The notes beneath the pieces were generated by a model. The model worked only from the letters and a program-made list of their open reading frames with translations, was not told the origin of the DNA and made no database searches. From positions 1-64,000 of the forward strand of contig JAIYDA010000117.1 of assembly GCA_027487735.1 (NCBI GenBank): a DNA stretch of 64,000 nucleotides. Reading direction: 5' to 3'. Shown here piece by piece: positions 1-9,754 of the stretch (its first letter is position 1; the number at the start of each line of letters is the position of its first letter). Source of the stretch: Planctomycetaceae bacterium. Lineage in GTDB: Bacteria; Planctomycetota; Phycisphaerae; Phycisphaerales; UBA1924. A program made the position numbers and the translations under genes.

Positions 1-2502
1 CGTCCCCGGCTCCTGAAAGTGCCACCCCGGCGCCACCACCCCCACCCCTGGGTCGCTCACCACCGCCATCCCATCCGCACTCACCGTGCCCGTGCCGATC
101 ACCACCCAGCGTCCCGCGTCGTGGTCAAAGCTCCAGATCAGGCTCTTCTCGCCCGGGGCAAGCCCCTCTGTGTTTGGGAAGGTCACGGGGGCGGGCACAT
201 CAAAGTTTGTGCTGCCGCCCGCACGGTTGAAGCCGCGCTCATCGCCAGCCTGGATGCTCACCACAAGGTTGGGCGAGATGCCCGGGGGCAACGGTGCCGG
301 CAGGCGATTCGGGTCGACGGGGATCACCGTCGCACGCGTCGCGGGTTCGCCCCGCTCATTAAACGCCGAGTCCGCCGGATACGTCACCTGCATCCGTGCC
401 AGCATCTCTGGGCTCACACCCGGCAGAATCGCTGCGAGCTGCGAGAGTGCGGCTGGCCCAAAGCCCACGGCGTTGTCCACGCCTGGCGTCAGGGCCACCA
501 CATCGCCCTCCGCCATCGGAGGCAAGAAGATGTCAAACGGCACGCCATCCATCACAAGCTGCTTGCGCTGCCCAGGGATGCTGTGGAAGGGCTTGCCCAG
601 CGTCGCATACTTCGTGCCCGCCGGGGCATTCGTCGCGGTCGAGCCGTCGATCGTGACGAAGAAGTCTGGCGCTGGCACATCGACAAGCTCAAACGTGCCA
701 GTCTCGTCCGTGATCGCAAACACATCGGGCAGCGCGTCGAGCACGATGCGCGCACCCACGACAGGGATGTTCGATCCGTCTGGATTCTTGTTGTAGCTGT
801 CAAACACACGCCCCCACACGCGCGTGCCAGGAATCCTGACAATGGGCAGCGTGTCGAAGTCTGCCCGCGCCGCCCCGCCAGGCTGCGAATCAACATCGCC
901 ATCAACCGCGATGCCATCTTGCCCGATCACACCATCCACCACCACGCGAATCTCGGTCGATGCTGGCAGAGGCGTGTCGTAGAAGTAGGTCGCGGTGCGG
1001 TTGTCGCGCGAGACGCGCACGCGCCCGGGCACCGGGGCTGTTGCAGCGAGCACGCGCACCGTGCTCGTGGTCACTGTCTCGGGCCGTACGGGCTCGCTAA
1101 AGCGAATCACGGTCTCGTTGGTGAGGCTCACCATCGCGGAGCCATCGCTGGGCGTCAGGCTTGTAATCGTCGGCGCCCCCCACTGCGTCTGGGCGTTCTG
1201 CGAGAGCGCAACGGGCTGCCACGTGGTGCCGGTGGGCGTCGTGATGGGCTCCAGCACGCTCACATCGCCGCTCGCACTCGCAAATGCCACCGTCGGCTCA
1301 CCGCCCGATGCGGGCGACGACGCACCGAGGAAGCGTGCGTCCGCCGGGGCACTCCCAATCTCCTGCCTCGTCCACACGCCCGAACCCAAGGCTGCCGGCG
1401 CGACGTACCGCACGATCGTGGCAGGCTCGCCCGGTGCATTTCGTTGCAACCCCACCACCCCTGCCCTGCCCTCGCTCGTGCGGAAGGTGGCATACTCCCC
1501 CGCGCCAAACCGCACGGGCCCAGCGGACGACGCGATCGTCACGTCGGTGGTTGCAGCCACCAGCACGAGGCGACGGCGCGCAACACCAAAGAACCCCCCG
1601 AGCCTCGGGGCGTTGCGAACAGGCGGACGTGCCGCCACGCCACGCCACCCGACGCCAGGATTCGCTGGCGCATTACCCGAAGCGTTCAGCACCTCGAGCA
1701 CGCCATTCTCACCCTGAGCGATCAACGTGAGTGTGCCGTTGGTCTGCTCAATCGTCTCGACTTGCAGCTTGGGCTCGTTACGCGTGCTCCCGCGCGGCAG
1801 CGTCTGACCAGACCATGAAGCCTGCTCATTCGCCGGAGACGTAAACCTCGCGACGCGACCGTCGGTCGTCGGACCGGTCAGCACCACCTGACCATTCGCC
1901 AGCAGCGTGGCGTCAAGCGTGCTCGCCAGGACGTCTGCCGGAGCCGCCTGCCCCGTGCGCGAGGCAAGCGTCGCGTAGTCCCAGGCATCCCCGCGACCAT
2001 CGGCATTCCGGAGCACGCCCCAAGCACCCGACGCCTCGCGCCCGATGACCACCGTCCCGATATTCGCCCCAACAACCACCGCAAGGTTGGACAACGCGGG
2101 AACGCCCGCAAGCACGCGCCGAGTCCACGCGCCATCCGCAGCACTCTCTTGCGCGAGCACGATGCCCGCATCCGTGCCCGTCGCCCCGCCCAGCACGCGC
2201 CGCCGCCCGGACCCGTCCGTCCAGATCTGCGGCTCGCGCAGCGTGCCCACCCCCGCAAAGTTGTTCAGATCGGTCTTGCTCCACGCCCCTGCCGCAGTCC
2301 GCGCGAACAGCACCGGATCATCGCTGTTGTTCTCGACGACGATCGCCCCATCGCGCACATTCGCCTTGCCAGAAAGGTCGAACGTAAATGGCCCTGGCTC
2401 GGCGTCGAGCATGGCCCGCTGTTCAAGCGACTCGATGGCCTGCGCAGCAGAAAACGACGCGAATCGACGGAGAAGCGAACGAACGGCTTGACGTGCTTGC
2501 AT
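1..2502 (-). CDS. Giant exported protein with LEPR-like N-terminus, 3' end outside window
   Basis: The frame is open from an ATG at 2502 to the left edge, giving 834 codons without a stop, so the C-terminus is missing. The ORF track lists only shadows of it. GGGAGGG lies 5 nt before the ATG. Residues 23-34 read IESLEQRAMLDA, resembling the LEPR-XLL region at the start of very large planctomycete surface proteins. A bacterial Ig-like (SbsA/Big_5 type) domain lies near residues 443-525 (PTITSLTPSDG, then a VIRFSEPV stretch), followed by a carboxypeptidase-regulatory-like fold near 560-625 (ETGTFELVDVPAP). No enzyme motif is visible. An extracellular structural or adhesive role is inferred. Confidence 0.85.
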   Translation of the reverse strand, partial: MQARQAVRSLLRRFASFSAAQAIESLEQRAMLDAEPGPFTFDLSGKANVRDGAIVVENNSDDPVLFARTAAGAWSKTDLNNFAGVGTLREPQIWTDGSGRRRVLGGATGTDAGIVLAQESAADGAWTRRVLAGVPALSNLAVVVGANIGTVVIGREASGAWGVLRNADGRGDAWDYATLASRTGQAAPADVLASTLDATLLANGQVVLTGPTTDGRVARFTSPANEQASWSGQTLPRGSTRNEPKLQVETIEQTNGTLTLIAQGENGVLEVLNASGNAPANPGVGWRGVAARPPVRNAPRLGGFFGVARRRLVLVAATTDVTIASSAGPVRFGAGEYATFRTSEGRAGVVGLQRNAPGEPATIVRYVAPAALGSGVWTRQEIGSAPADARFLGASSPASGGEPTVAFASASGDVSVLEPITTPTGTTWQPVALSQNAQTQWGAPTITSLTPSDGSAMVSLTNETVIRFSEPVRPETVTTSTVRVLAATAPVPGRVRVSRDNRTATYFYDTPLPASTEIRVVVDGVIGQDGIAVDGDVDSQPGGAARADFDTLPIVRIPGTRVWGRVFDSYNKNPDGSNIPVVGARIVLDALPDVFAITDETGTFELVDVPAPDFFVTIDGSTATNAPAGTKYATLGKPFHSIPGQRKQLVMDGVPFDIFLPPMAEGDVVALTPGVDNAVGFGPAALSQLAAILPGVSPEMLARMQVTYPADSAFNERGEPATRATVIPVDPNRLPAPLPPGISPNLVVSIQAGDERGFNRAGGSTNFDVPAPVTFPNTEGLAPGEKSLIWSFDHDAGRWVVIGTGTVSADGMAVVSDPGVGVVAPGWHFQEPGT

Positions 2503-2680
2503 GGTGACCCTCCCGTATAACTACCACGAACAGACTATCACGTTTTCTGGGTGATGCAAGGTGGTCAATGCAACATTCATCTCAGTCAAAAAAATCTAAT
2601 GTTATTGCTTTTGTCCTTTGGGTTTTCACCCTGCAACCTCGATGCGCAGAGACCTCGCCCCCGCGCCGCTACGCTCGCCC

Positions 2681-3874
2681 ATGGTTGGTTTCTGTCTGTT
2701 GCTGGTTGCCCTCGCGGGGCTGTGCTCGCTGGTGGGCACACGCGTGCTCATCTCCCTGGGCCATCGCGCGGGCACGCTCGACTCGTCGGGCGTTGCGGGG
2801 CAAGCGAAGGTGCAGCGCAAGGTGCCCAACATCGGCGGCATCGCGATCATGCTTGCGCTGGTGCTGCCCATGCTCGGGGCGGTCGCGCTGAGCTTGCTTT
2901 CGCCCGCGCAGCTCAGCAGCGGACCACTCGCCCCAGCCCTCGAGCAGCTTGCTCCGCACCTGCCTGGGCTCGCGAGCATGCGCGGGGCACTGCTCGTGCT
3001 GCTTGCGTGCATCGTGGGGTTGCACGTGCTTGGGCTCGTCGATGACCGCAAGCCCATGAGGGCCTGGCCCAAGCTGCTGCTCATGACGCTGCCCGCGCTC
3101 GCGATGGCCCTCTCCCCGGGAACGCGCTTGCTCACCGCGCTCGACCCAAACGTGGGCGGGGTGTGGCTTTCCATCGCGCTCACTGTCGTCTGGTTCCTGG
3201 TCATCACGAACGCGCTGAACTTTCTCGACAACATGGATGGGCTGAGCGCGGGCGTCGCTGCCATCGCCAGCGGGTTGTGCATGGTCGGGGCGCTCGCACG
3301 CGGGCAGTGGTTCGTCGCGGGGGCGTGCGCCCTGGTGTGCGGGGCGTGCCTGGGCTTTCTCGTTTGGAACTTTCCTTGGAGGGCTCGCGGCGCACGCATC
3401 TTCATGGGCGATAGTGGCTCGCTGCTGCTGGGCTTCATGCTCGCGCTCGTCAGCGTTCGCGGCACCTATGCCGCCCTGCCCACGGCGGATGCGGCACGGC
3501 TCGCTTCCCAACCCGCAATCGCCGGCACGCCCTGGTATGCCATCCTCGCGCCCCTCGCGATGCTCGCGGTGCCTCTCTACGACTTTGCGAGCGTGTGCAT
3601 CGTGCGGCTGCGCGCGGGCCGCAGCCCGATGATGGGCGACCGCAACCACCTCTCGCACCGCCTCACGCGCCGGGGCCTTTCGCCGCGCAGCGCGGTGCTC
3701 ACAATCTATGCCCTCACAGCCATCACAGGCTGCGCAGGGTTGCTCCTGCCCCACGCCACGCCCAGCGGCGCGCTGCTCATCGCGCTGCAGGTGCTGCTCG
3801 TGCTGCTGGTGGTGGCGATGCTGGAGTTTGGTGGCGCGAGCCCGCTTGCGCCGTATGAGACGAAGGGACGTTGA
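2681..3874 (+). CDS. WecA/MraY-family undecaprenyl-phosphate sugar-1-phosphate transferase
   Basis: A polytopic membrane protein of about 397 aa that should transfer a sugar-1-phosphate from a UDP-sugar to undecaprenyl phosphate, the first step of O-antigen, capsule or teichoic-type polymers. Family motifs appear in order: KVPNIGGIAI near the N-terminus, GLVDDRKPM, NALNFLDNMDGLSAG, FMGDSGSLLLG, and MMGDRNHLSHRL in the cytoplasmic loop. The NMDGL and GDRNH style fits the WecA/TagO branch rather than true MraY. No start has a clear Shine-Dalgarno. ATG 2681 gives the usual family N-terminus; ATG 2642 and TTG 2618 are alternatives. The next gene is an O-antigen-ligase-like protein, which supports an exopolysaccharide role. 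Confidence 0.88.
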   Translation: MVGFCLLLVALAGLCSLVGTRVLISLGHRAGTLDSSGVAGQAKVQRKVPNIGGIAIMLALVLPMLGAVALSLLSPAQLSSGPLAPALEQLAPHLPGLASMRGALLVLLACIVGLHVLGLVDDRKPMRAWPKLLLMTLPALAMALSPGTRLLTALDPNVGGVWLSIALTVVWFLVITNALNFLDNMDGLSAGVAAIASGLCMVGALARGQWFVAGACALVCGACLGFLVWNFPWRARGARIFMGDSGSLLLGFMLALVSVRGTYAALPTADAARLASQPAIAGTPWYAILAPLAMLAVPLYDFASVCIVRLRAGRSPMMGDRNHLSHRLTRRGLSPRSAVLTIYALTAITGCAGLLLPHATPSGALLIALQVLLVLLVVAMLEFGGASPLAPYETKGR

Positions 3875-3923
3875 TGGGGCGGGCGGGAGTGATTCGGACC
3901 GCGGTTCGCGGAGTGACAGAAGG

Positions 3924-3958
3924 GACAGGAGACAGGAGACAGGGCACAGGTGACAAGC
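3924..3958. repeat. Heptamer tandem repeat, GACAGGN type
   Basis: Five successive 7-nt units (GACAGGA twice, GACAGGG, CACAGGT, GACAAGC) lie in the 153-bp gap between the WecA-like gene and the O-antigen-ligase-like gene. The same heptamer occurs three times at 39736-39756 downstream of ffh, so it belongs to a dispersed family. No coding role is visible. Confidence 0.7.
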
Positions 3959-4027
3959 AAGACGGAGCCTCGCGGCTACCCCAATCGAAGATCGCCCACC
4001 ACCACTCCACGCTAGTACAGTCCCCGC

Positions 4028-6565
4028 GTGAGCGACACCCAACCCATCCTGCTTCGCAGCATCGACCGCGTGCTGGTCTGCCTCGTGCTCGGCGCGATGT
4101 TCTGGCGCTGCGTGCAAGGCTTCGACCCCATGCCCTACTGGTCGGGCGATCCCTTCATGGTCGCGAACCCGCCCGTCACCATCTTGCCCAGTGGCAGCCT
4201 CATGCTCTCTGCCCTCAGCGCGTTCGCAGGGCTTGTGCTGCTTGTCCGCGCGTCGCTCGCGGTACCCGCATTCGTGGTTGCGTTCGTTGCCTGCGCTGCG
4301 GCGTTTGTGCCCAGTTCGACGTCGGTCGATGGCGTTCTGCTCAGCGCCGATTGGGGCGCGGCGATCACCGGCGCCGCGGGCGTTGCCGCCACGTTGTCCC
4401 TCGAAGCTCGGCGAGCGCGCGATGCCACGACGCTTGCCGCACAACCTTTGCTGCGCATCACGCTCGCGATGCTGCTCGCCTGCGTCGCGGCTTCGCTCTC
4501 GCGCGGCCTGAGCCAGTACTTCATGGAGCACGCCCGCACGCTCGAGAGCTTTCGCCAAGACAAGCAGGCCTTCTTCGCGAGCCAGGGGTGGACGGAGCAA
4601 TCGCCCATGGCCCTTGCCTTCGAGCGGCGCATCTCGCAGCGCGAGGCGTCGGGGTGGTTTGGCCTTGCCAACGTCTTTGCCACCCTCATGGCGGTCTCGA
4701 CGGTGCTGCTGTGGTCGGTTGCTGCGCTCGCGCGGCGTGATGGCAAGCCCTGGGTGTTGTTCGCGGTGCTGGGCGTGCTTGCAGCATTGGGCGTCGCGCT
4801 CGCGGGCAGCAAGGCGGGGTATGCGGTCGTGCTGATCGGGCTCGCGTGCGTGGGCATCTCGTGCGTCATCCATCGCCTCAGGCCCGCGCTCGCGGCCTCG
4901 CTCGCCGCTCGGCCCGTGCGTTCAGGGTTGGTTGCGGTCGTGCTCGCGTGCTTTGCGGTGTGGGGCGGGCTTGCGGTGCGGGGCTCACTGGGTAAGTCGC
5001 TGGGCGAGCGCAGCCTGCTCTTCCGCGCGCAGTATCACCAAGCCGCGCTGGCGATCGCCTCGGGCCTTGGCAAGCCCATCGATATCGCGGCTCGCGAAGG
5101 CCTGCCCGTCTCGAACGCTCCTGCACGCGTGCTGCAGGGCTCGCTCGCGCTTGGCGTGGGCCCGGAGAACTTCAAAGACCGCGCGATGCTCGTGAAGCCC
5201 CCCACGCTGCCCGAAGATGTCGCAAGCCCGCACAGCTTGCCCATCGATCTGGTGCTGGGCCGAGGCCTGCCCGGGCTGCTGATGCTCGCTGTGTGGACGG
5301 CCCTCGCAGCCGGGTGCGCGGGCGGGCTTTGGGCACTTGCTCGCAGCACCCAAGCAGCGGCGAGCACGTCGTCGACCAACGCACCACCAGAGCCCGCTCC
5401 CGACGCAGCGCTCGACGCGCGCGACCCACTCTGGCTCCTCCCCGTGCTCTGTTGCGTCATCCCGACTGCCTTCGCGAGCTTTGCGGAGGCCCCGATCGCA
5501 ACGCTCGACCAGCGCGGTGTCCGGCTGCTCGCGTGCCTCGCAGCGTGCGCCGCGGCGCTTGCTGCGCTGCATGCGCTGCGAAGGCTGCACGCATCGCACC
5601 TGCGCCCAGCGCTCGCGGCTGCGGGCCTTGCCTGCTGCGTGCACCTGCTGCTGGAGCTCACGGGCGTGACGCCCGGTGCGAATGCGTGGTGCGCGATGCT
5701 GCTTGGTTGCGGCGCGGCGCTCACGCCCTGGAAAGCGGTGCAAAGCACCAACGCGCCCTCGCGCGCAGGCCGTGCGGTGCGTGCGAGCGTGCTCGCTCTC
5801 GTCGTGCTTTGTCTAAGCCTTGCTGCCTATTTCAATTCCTCTGCCGTTGCCAACTGGCAAGCCAGCCTGCACCGGGCGTTCCTTCAGGCACAACCCGTGC
5901 AAGAGCTTCGCATGCGGGCTCGCGCACTCGCCGAGGGCAACCCCTTAGATGGCGACACACCCGCGCTGCTCGCGCGCGAGACGAGCGCAGCCCTCGGCGC
6001 GCCCGTTACGGCAAACCCGCGCGCGATTCTGCAAGCAATCGATGCCCTGCAAGTGCAGGCCTTGCCCCTCGCGCTGAAGGAGCTTGACAAGGCGCAGGTG
6101 CAGCAGCCCCGTCACCTCCCCACCATCCAAGCCCTCACCAAGGTGCAGACACTGTGGGCCGACGCCCAGCGCACCTTTGGCAGCCCCGACCAAGCACCCG
6201 CAGCAAACTCAACCGCCAGCAAAGCCATCGACGCCATGACCGCCTTTGCAAAGGAGGTCGACACCGCCAGCGCGTGGTCGTGGCTCGCGCAGCTGCATCG
6301 CACGCACGCCGCGATGGGGTTTGGCGATGCCCAGGCCCACCGCAAGCTCGCGATCGCGGCCCTGGAGCAAGCCGCCCTGCTGAGCCCCTACGAGTTGCAG
6401 CACCCGCGCCAAATCGTGGCCCTCGCCCAGGAAGTGGGCGACAAGGCGCAAGGAAAAGCCTGGGCACAGCGAGCTTTACTCGTGAACGATCTGTTGCGAT
6501 TGGACCCGATCAAGCAACTGCCTGAGCGGGCGAAGGCCGAACTCCAAGCGATTGCCTCGCAATAA
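4028..6565 (+). CDS. O-antigen ligase-like polytopic membrane protein with C-terminal helical domain
   Basis: 845 aa from a GTG start; no clear Shine-Dalgarno is present. The first ~590 residues contain many hydrophobic segments, with a soluble loop near residues 300-410, as in the Wzy/O-antigen ligase (Wzy_C) group. The region GVGPENFKDRAML resembles the conserved loop of this group that precedes a histidine-containing stretch. The last ~230 residues are soluble, helical and alanine-rich, similar to TPR-type tails on other planctomycete ligase-like proteins. It lies 153 bp after the WecA-like gene on the same strand, so the pair could make and polymerise or ligate a surface glycan. Polymerase and ligase cannot be told apart from sequence alone. 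Confidence 0.72.
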   Translation: MSDTQPILLRSIDRVLVCLVLGAMFWRCVQGFDPMPYWSGDPFMVANPPVTILPSGSLMLSALSAFAGLVLLVRASLAVPAFVVAFVACAAAFVPSSTSVDGVLLSADWGAAITGAAGVAATLSLEARRARDATTLAAQPLLRITLAMLLACVAASLSRGLSQYFMEHARTLESFRQDKQAFFASQGWTEQSPMALAFERRISQREASGWFGLANVFATLMAVSTVLLWSVAALARRDGKPWVLFAVLGVLAALGVALAGSKAGYAVVLIGLACVGISCVIHRLRPALAASLAARPVRSGLVAVVLACFAVWGGLAVRGSLGKSLGERSLLFRAQYHQAALAIASGLGKPIDIAAREGLPVSNAPARVLQGSLALGVGPENFKDRAMLVKPPTLPEDVASPHSLPIDLVLGRGLPGLLMLAVWTALAAGCAGGLWALARSTQAAASTSSTNAPPEPAPDAALDARDPLWLLPVLCCVIPTAFASFAEAPIATLDQRGVRLLACLAACAAALAALHALRRLHASHLRPALAAAGLACCVHLLLELTGVTPGANAWCAMLLGCGAALTPWKAVQSTNAPSRAGRAVRASVLALVVLCLSLAAYFNSSAVANWQASLHRAFLQAQPVQELRMRARALAEGNPLDGDTPALLARETSAALGAPVTANPRAILQAIDALQVQALPLALKELDKAQVQQPRHLPTIQALTKVQTLWADAQRTFGSPDQAPAANSTASKAIDAMTAFAKEVDTASAWSWLAQLHRTHAAMGFGDAQAHRKLAIAALEQAALLSPYELQHPRQIVALAQEVGDKAQGKAWAQRALLVNDLLRLDPIKQLPERAKAELQAIASQ

Positions 6566-6903
6566 CTTATACCTCTCCAGCCGCACAAACGCCTCCCCGG
6601 TGCCCATGCCCGGGCGGGCAGCGCGACTGGCAGCGCTCGCCACTGGCATTGCGTGCGGTGGTTGCATATCCTTGCACCCCTTCACAGGCGCAACTTTGCT
6701 GCCCGTCGGAGGCCCTGGCGTTTCGCAAGCCCTTGATGGACAAGCAGTTGCCTCTTGCTTTGGCAAGTTGCTCCTGCCCGTCCTCGGTGCATGTTCGCTG
6801 TGCGCGCCGTGCGCAGAGCGAGAGACGGCCTGCACGTCGCGTGCCGGGGTATGCATGTTTCGCAACTGCGCGCGTCAGGACGCGCAGGCAAGGATAACGA
6901 CGT
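6566..6903. other. 338-bp gap upstream of fusA without a supported gene
   Basis: Overlapping ORFs exist in several frames (for example 6552-6914 plus and 6476-6865 minus) but none shows a recognisable family, a good ribosome-binding site or neighbour-like codon use. One plus frame from ATG 6606 has a hydrophobic, Cys-containing start, so a decayed lipoprotein-like gene cannot be ruled out. The last 40 bp hold the fusA leader hairpin. Confidence 0.5.
6866..6887 (+). promoter_or_regulatory. Leader hairpin just upstream of the fusA ribosome-binding site
   Basis: CTGCGCG and CGCGCAG form a perfect 7-bp stem around an 8-nt loop. It ends two bases before the AAGGA-like ribosome-binding region and 16 nt before the fusA ATG. 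The position suggests an effect on mRNA stability or translation, but no ligand or protein binding can be assigned. Confidence 0.4.
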
Positions 6904-9042
6904 ATGCCAGCTGATCTGTCCCACATCCGCAACTTCGGCATCTGCGCCCACATCGACGCGGGCAAGACCACGTGCTCCGAGCGCATCCTGTTTTACACGG
7001 GCAAGACGTACAAAATCGGCGAGGTGCACGAGGGCACCGCGGTGATGGACAGCCTGCAGGAAGAGCAGGAGCGCGGCATCACCATCCAGAGCGCCGCGAC
7101 GACCTGTCCGTGGACGTTCAACGGCCGCGAGTACAAGCTGAACCTGATCGACACGCCCGGCCACGTGGACTTCACCATCGAGGTGGAGCGCTCGATGCGC
7201 GTGCTCGACGGCGCGGTCGCGGTGTTTGACGGCAAGGAAGGCGTGGAAGCTCAGTCAGAAACCGTTTGGCGTCAGGCCGACCGCTATAAGGTGCCGCGGT
7301 TCTGCTTCATCAACAAGATGGACAAGATCGGCGCGAGCTTTGAGTTCAGCTACGAGACGATCAAGACGCGCCTGGGCGCGAACGGCATCCCGATTCAGAT
7401 TCCCATCGGCCTGGGGCACAGCCATCGCGGCGTGATCGACCTCATGACCATGAAGGGCTTCCTGTTCGAGGGCAAGCACGGCGAGAACGTCGTGGAGATC
7501 GAGATTCCTGAGGAAGAGAAGGAGATGGCGGCGAAGTATCACGCCATCATGCTCGAGAAGATCTGCGAGCTGGACGAGGCCCTGAGCGACAAGTATCTCG
7601 AGGGCAAGCCCATCAGCGTGCCCGAGCTGCAGGCAGTGCTCCGCAAGGGCACCATCGAGCGGCGCTGCTTCCCCGTGCTCTGCGGCGCGGCACTCAGCAA
7701 CATCGGCGTGCAGCTGCTGATCGACAACATCTGCCGCTACCTGCCCAGCCCCACCGAGAAGCCCGAAGTGACGGGCACCGACCCGCGCGATGCCGACATC
7801 GTCGTCACGCGTCCGCACGACCCCGACGCGCCGTTCGCGGCGCTGGTGTTCAAGGTCGTGAGCGACATCCACGGCGACCTCACGTACATCCGCGTGTACA
7901 GCGGGCGGCTCTCCAAGGGCACGCGCTTGCTGAACCCGGGCAACGGCAAGATCGAGAACGCATCGCGCATCTTCGAGATGCACAGCGCAAACCGCATCCC
8001 GCTCGACGAGGTGACGGCGGGCAACATCGTGGCGGTCGTGGGCATCAAGAACAGCTACACGGGCGACACGCTGTGCGACAGCGAGAAGCCCATCATCCTC
8101 GAGCGCATGCACTTCCCCGAGCCCGTCATTGCGATGAGCATCGAGCCCAAGAGCCAGGACGACAAGCGCAAGCTGAGCGAGGCCCTGGGCGTCATCCGCC
8201 GCGAGGACCCCAGCTTCCGCAGCCAGTTCGACGAAGAAACCGGCCAGACCATTATCATGGGCATGGGCGAGCTGCACCTGGAAATCATCCGCAACAAGCT
8301 CATCCGCGACATGAAGATCAACGTCGAGACGGGCAAGCCCAAGGTGAGCTATCGCGAGGCCATCAGCAAGAAGGCTGCCGACGTCCGCGGCTTGCACAAG
8401 AAGCAGTCGGGCGGTCGCGGTCAGTTTGGTGACTGCATGATCACCATCGAGCCCTTCACCGCTGCCGAGGCCGAGGCCGCGAAGCTCGACTTCACGGACA
8501 ACCTCGCGTTCGACAACCAGATCGTGGGCGGTGTGATTCCGAAGGAATACATCCCCAGCATCGAGTACGGCGTGCGTCAGACGGCGAAGACGGGCGTGAA
8601 GTTTGGCTATCCGCTCATCAACGTGAAGGTCACGCTGACCTACGGCAGCTACCACGACGTGGACAGCAGCCAGGTCGCCTTCGAGCAGGCTGGCACGCTG
8701 GCCATCAAGGAAGCCGTGGATCGCGCCGGGCCCCAGCTGCTGGAGCCCATCATGAAGGTGGTCATCACGGTGCCCAACGACTATCTGGGCAACATCACGG
8801 GCGACGTGAGCAGCCGTCGCGGCATGATCCTCGATACCGAGGACCGTGGCGTCGTGAAGCTGGTGCACTGCGAGATTCCGCTGAGCGAGCTGTTTGGCTA
8901 CACCACCAGCCTGCGTGGCATGAGCCAGGGTCGCGCGAGCGCGACGATGGAGTTCCTCGAGTATCGCCCGATGCCCGCGGGCATCATGAAGGAAGTGGTC
9001 GAGGCGCAGCAGGGCGGCAAGGCTGCGGCTGGCAAGAAGTAA
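6904..9042 (+). CDS. fusA: Translation elongation factor G
   Basis: 712 aa, normal length for EF-G. This GTPase drives ribosomal translocation and, with RRF, ribosome recycling. All G motifs are present: AHIDAGKTT (residues 15-23), switch-1 RGITIQSA, DTPGHVDFT and NKMDK. The later domains include the GMGELHLEI stretch of domain III and the RGM-containing region of domain V (LRGMSQGRASATMEF). AAGGA lies about 10 nt before the ATG, and a strong terminator follows the stop. It is monocistronic here, away from rpsL, rpsG and tuf. Planctomycetes can carry more than one EF-G, so it may not be the only copy. Confidence 0.97.
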   Translation: MPADLSHIRNFGICAHIDAGKTTCSERILFYTGKTYKIGEVHEGTAVMDSLQEEQERGITIQSAATTCPWTFNGREYKLNLIDTPGHVDFTIEVERSMRVLDGAVAVFDGKEGVEAQSETVWRQADRYKVPRFCFINKMDKIGASFEFSYETIKTRLGANGIPIQIPIGLGHSHRGVIDLMTMKGFLFEGKHGENVVEIEIPEEEKEMAAKYHAIMLEKICELDEALSDKYLEGKPISVPELQAVLRKGTIERRCFPVLCGAALSNIGVQLLIDNICRYLPSPTEKPEVTGTDPRDADIVVTRPHDPDAPFAALVFKVVSDIHGDLTYIRVYSGRLSKGTRLLNPGNGKIENASRIFEMHSANRIPLDEVTAGNIVAVVGIKNSYTGDTLCDSEKPIILERMHFPEPVIAMSIEPKSQDDKRKLSEALGVIRREDPSFRSQFDEETGQTIIMGMGELHLEIIRNKLIRDMKINVETGKPKVSYREAISKKAADVRGLHKKQSGGRGQFGDCMITIEPFTAAEAEAAKLDFTDNLAFDNQIVGGVIPKEYIPSIEYGVRQTAKTGVKFGYPLINVKVTLTYGSYHDVDSSQVAFEQAGTLAIKEAVDRAGPQLLEPIMKVVITVPNDYLGNITGDVSSRRGMILDTEDRGVVKLVHCEIPLSELFGYTTSLRGMSQGRASATMEFLEYRPMPAGIMKEVVEAQQGGKAAAGKK

Positions 9043-9078
9043 AGCTCGCGTCTGGCTCCGCGAATCAGGTTGTTTTCA

Positions 9079-9113
9079 GCCCGCGCCGCTCTGCGGCGCG
9101 GGCTTTTTCTTTG
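9079..9113 (+). terminator. Intrinsic terminator of fusA
   Basis: An 11-bp perfect GC-rich stem (GCCCGCGCCGC with GCGGCGCGGGC), a 3-nt loop and then TTTTTCTTT. It begins 36 nt after the fusA stop. Confidence 0.93.
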
Positions 9114-9156
9114 CGTGCATTGCGAGCGCGATCGCGCTCGCGCGTACGCTGCTCGC

Positions 9157-9546
9157 ATGCCCATCGCTGGCATCCATCACATCGCGATCATCGCGAGCGA
9201 CTTTGCACGCTCGCGCGATTTTTATGTCCGCTGCCTGGGGTGCACGGTGCTGCACCATGCATTTCGCGAGCAGCGGCAGTCGCACAAGCTCGACCTCCTG
9301 CTCCCCGGGGGCGGGCAGATTGAGCTGTTTAGCTTTCCGGCTCCGCCCGCTCGCCCAACTCGCCCCGAGGCGTGCGGCTTGCGGCACCTTGCGCTCGCGG
9401 TGCGCGGACTGGATGCGGAGATCGCGAGGCTGGCGGGGCTAGGCGTGGTGTGCGAAGCTGTTCGCACCGATGAGTTTACGGGCAAGCGATTCACGTTCTT
9501 TGCCGATCCGGACGGGCTACCCATCGAGCTGTATGAGCTTGAGTGA
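9157..9546 (+). CDS. VOC-family (glyoxalase/dioxygenase-fold) metalloprotein
   Basis: 129 aa, the size of a single-domain vicinal-oxygen-chelate protein. The N-terminal IHHIAI supplies the usual first metal-binding His. QIELFSF, LRHLAL and the C-terminal GLPIELYE follow the paired beta-alpha-beta-beta-beta modules, with the expected second His and final Glu. The overall pattern is close to the small GloA2/SMU1112c-like subgroup, whose substrate is often unknown. ATG 9157 starts right at the fold. The upstream extension in the ORF track runs through the fusA terminator and is not likely coding. The exact reaction cannot be told from sequence. Confidence 0.85.
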   Translation: MPIAGIHHIAIIASDFARSRDFYVRCLGCTVLHHAFREQRQSHKLDLLLPGGGQIELFSFPAPPARPTRPEACGLRHLALAVRGLDAEIARLAGLGVVCEAVRTDEFTGKRFTFFADPDGLPIELYELE

Positions 9547-9754
9547 CAGGGGGCTCTCGCCTGCGAGCGGCGGTCATGCGCCGCAGTCAACGTCTTATAA
9601 CTTATGGTACCATGTCATCTCACACGCCGATTCTGAGATTCGCCCTGCGTTGCGTGCGGAACTGCTGTATTGTGTGAAGGTTCGCCCACAGTGTGTGGCG
9701 GTTGATTCGTGGTTCGCGCCGTGGAGACGCGGTGCTTTGAGAGAGAGGTTTTTC

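Noticed and set aside
19-1818. 599-aa plus-strand ORF
   Set aside because: It is the antisense shadow of the giant exported protein. Its composition is Arg/His-rich, with no domain, and the minus frame has clear Ig-like domains and a ribosome-binding site.
2669-4873. 734-aa minus-strand ORF
   Set aside because: Antisense to two well-supported membrane proteins; rich in Arg, His and Glu, as is typical of GC-rich shadow frames.
6552-6914. 120-aa plus ORF and other ORFs upstream of fusA
   Set aside because: Overlapping candidates in several frames, no family match and no ribosome-binding site. Kept only as a described gap.
7255-8868. 537-aa minus-strand ORF
   Set aside because: Antisense to fusA. 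The repeated His/Val/Asp pattern mirrors EF-G codon use.
9604-9613. ATGGTACCAT palindrome upstream of the PEP-CTERM-like gene
   Set aside because: A 10-bp palindrome alone is too short to call an operator, and no second copy was seen nearby.
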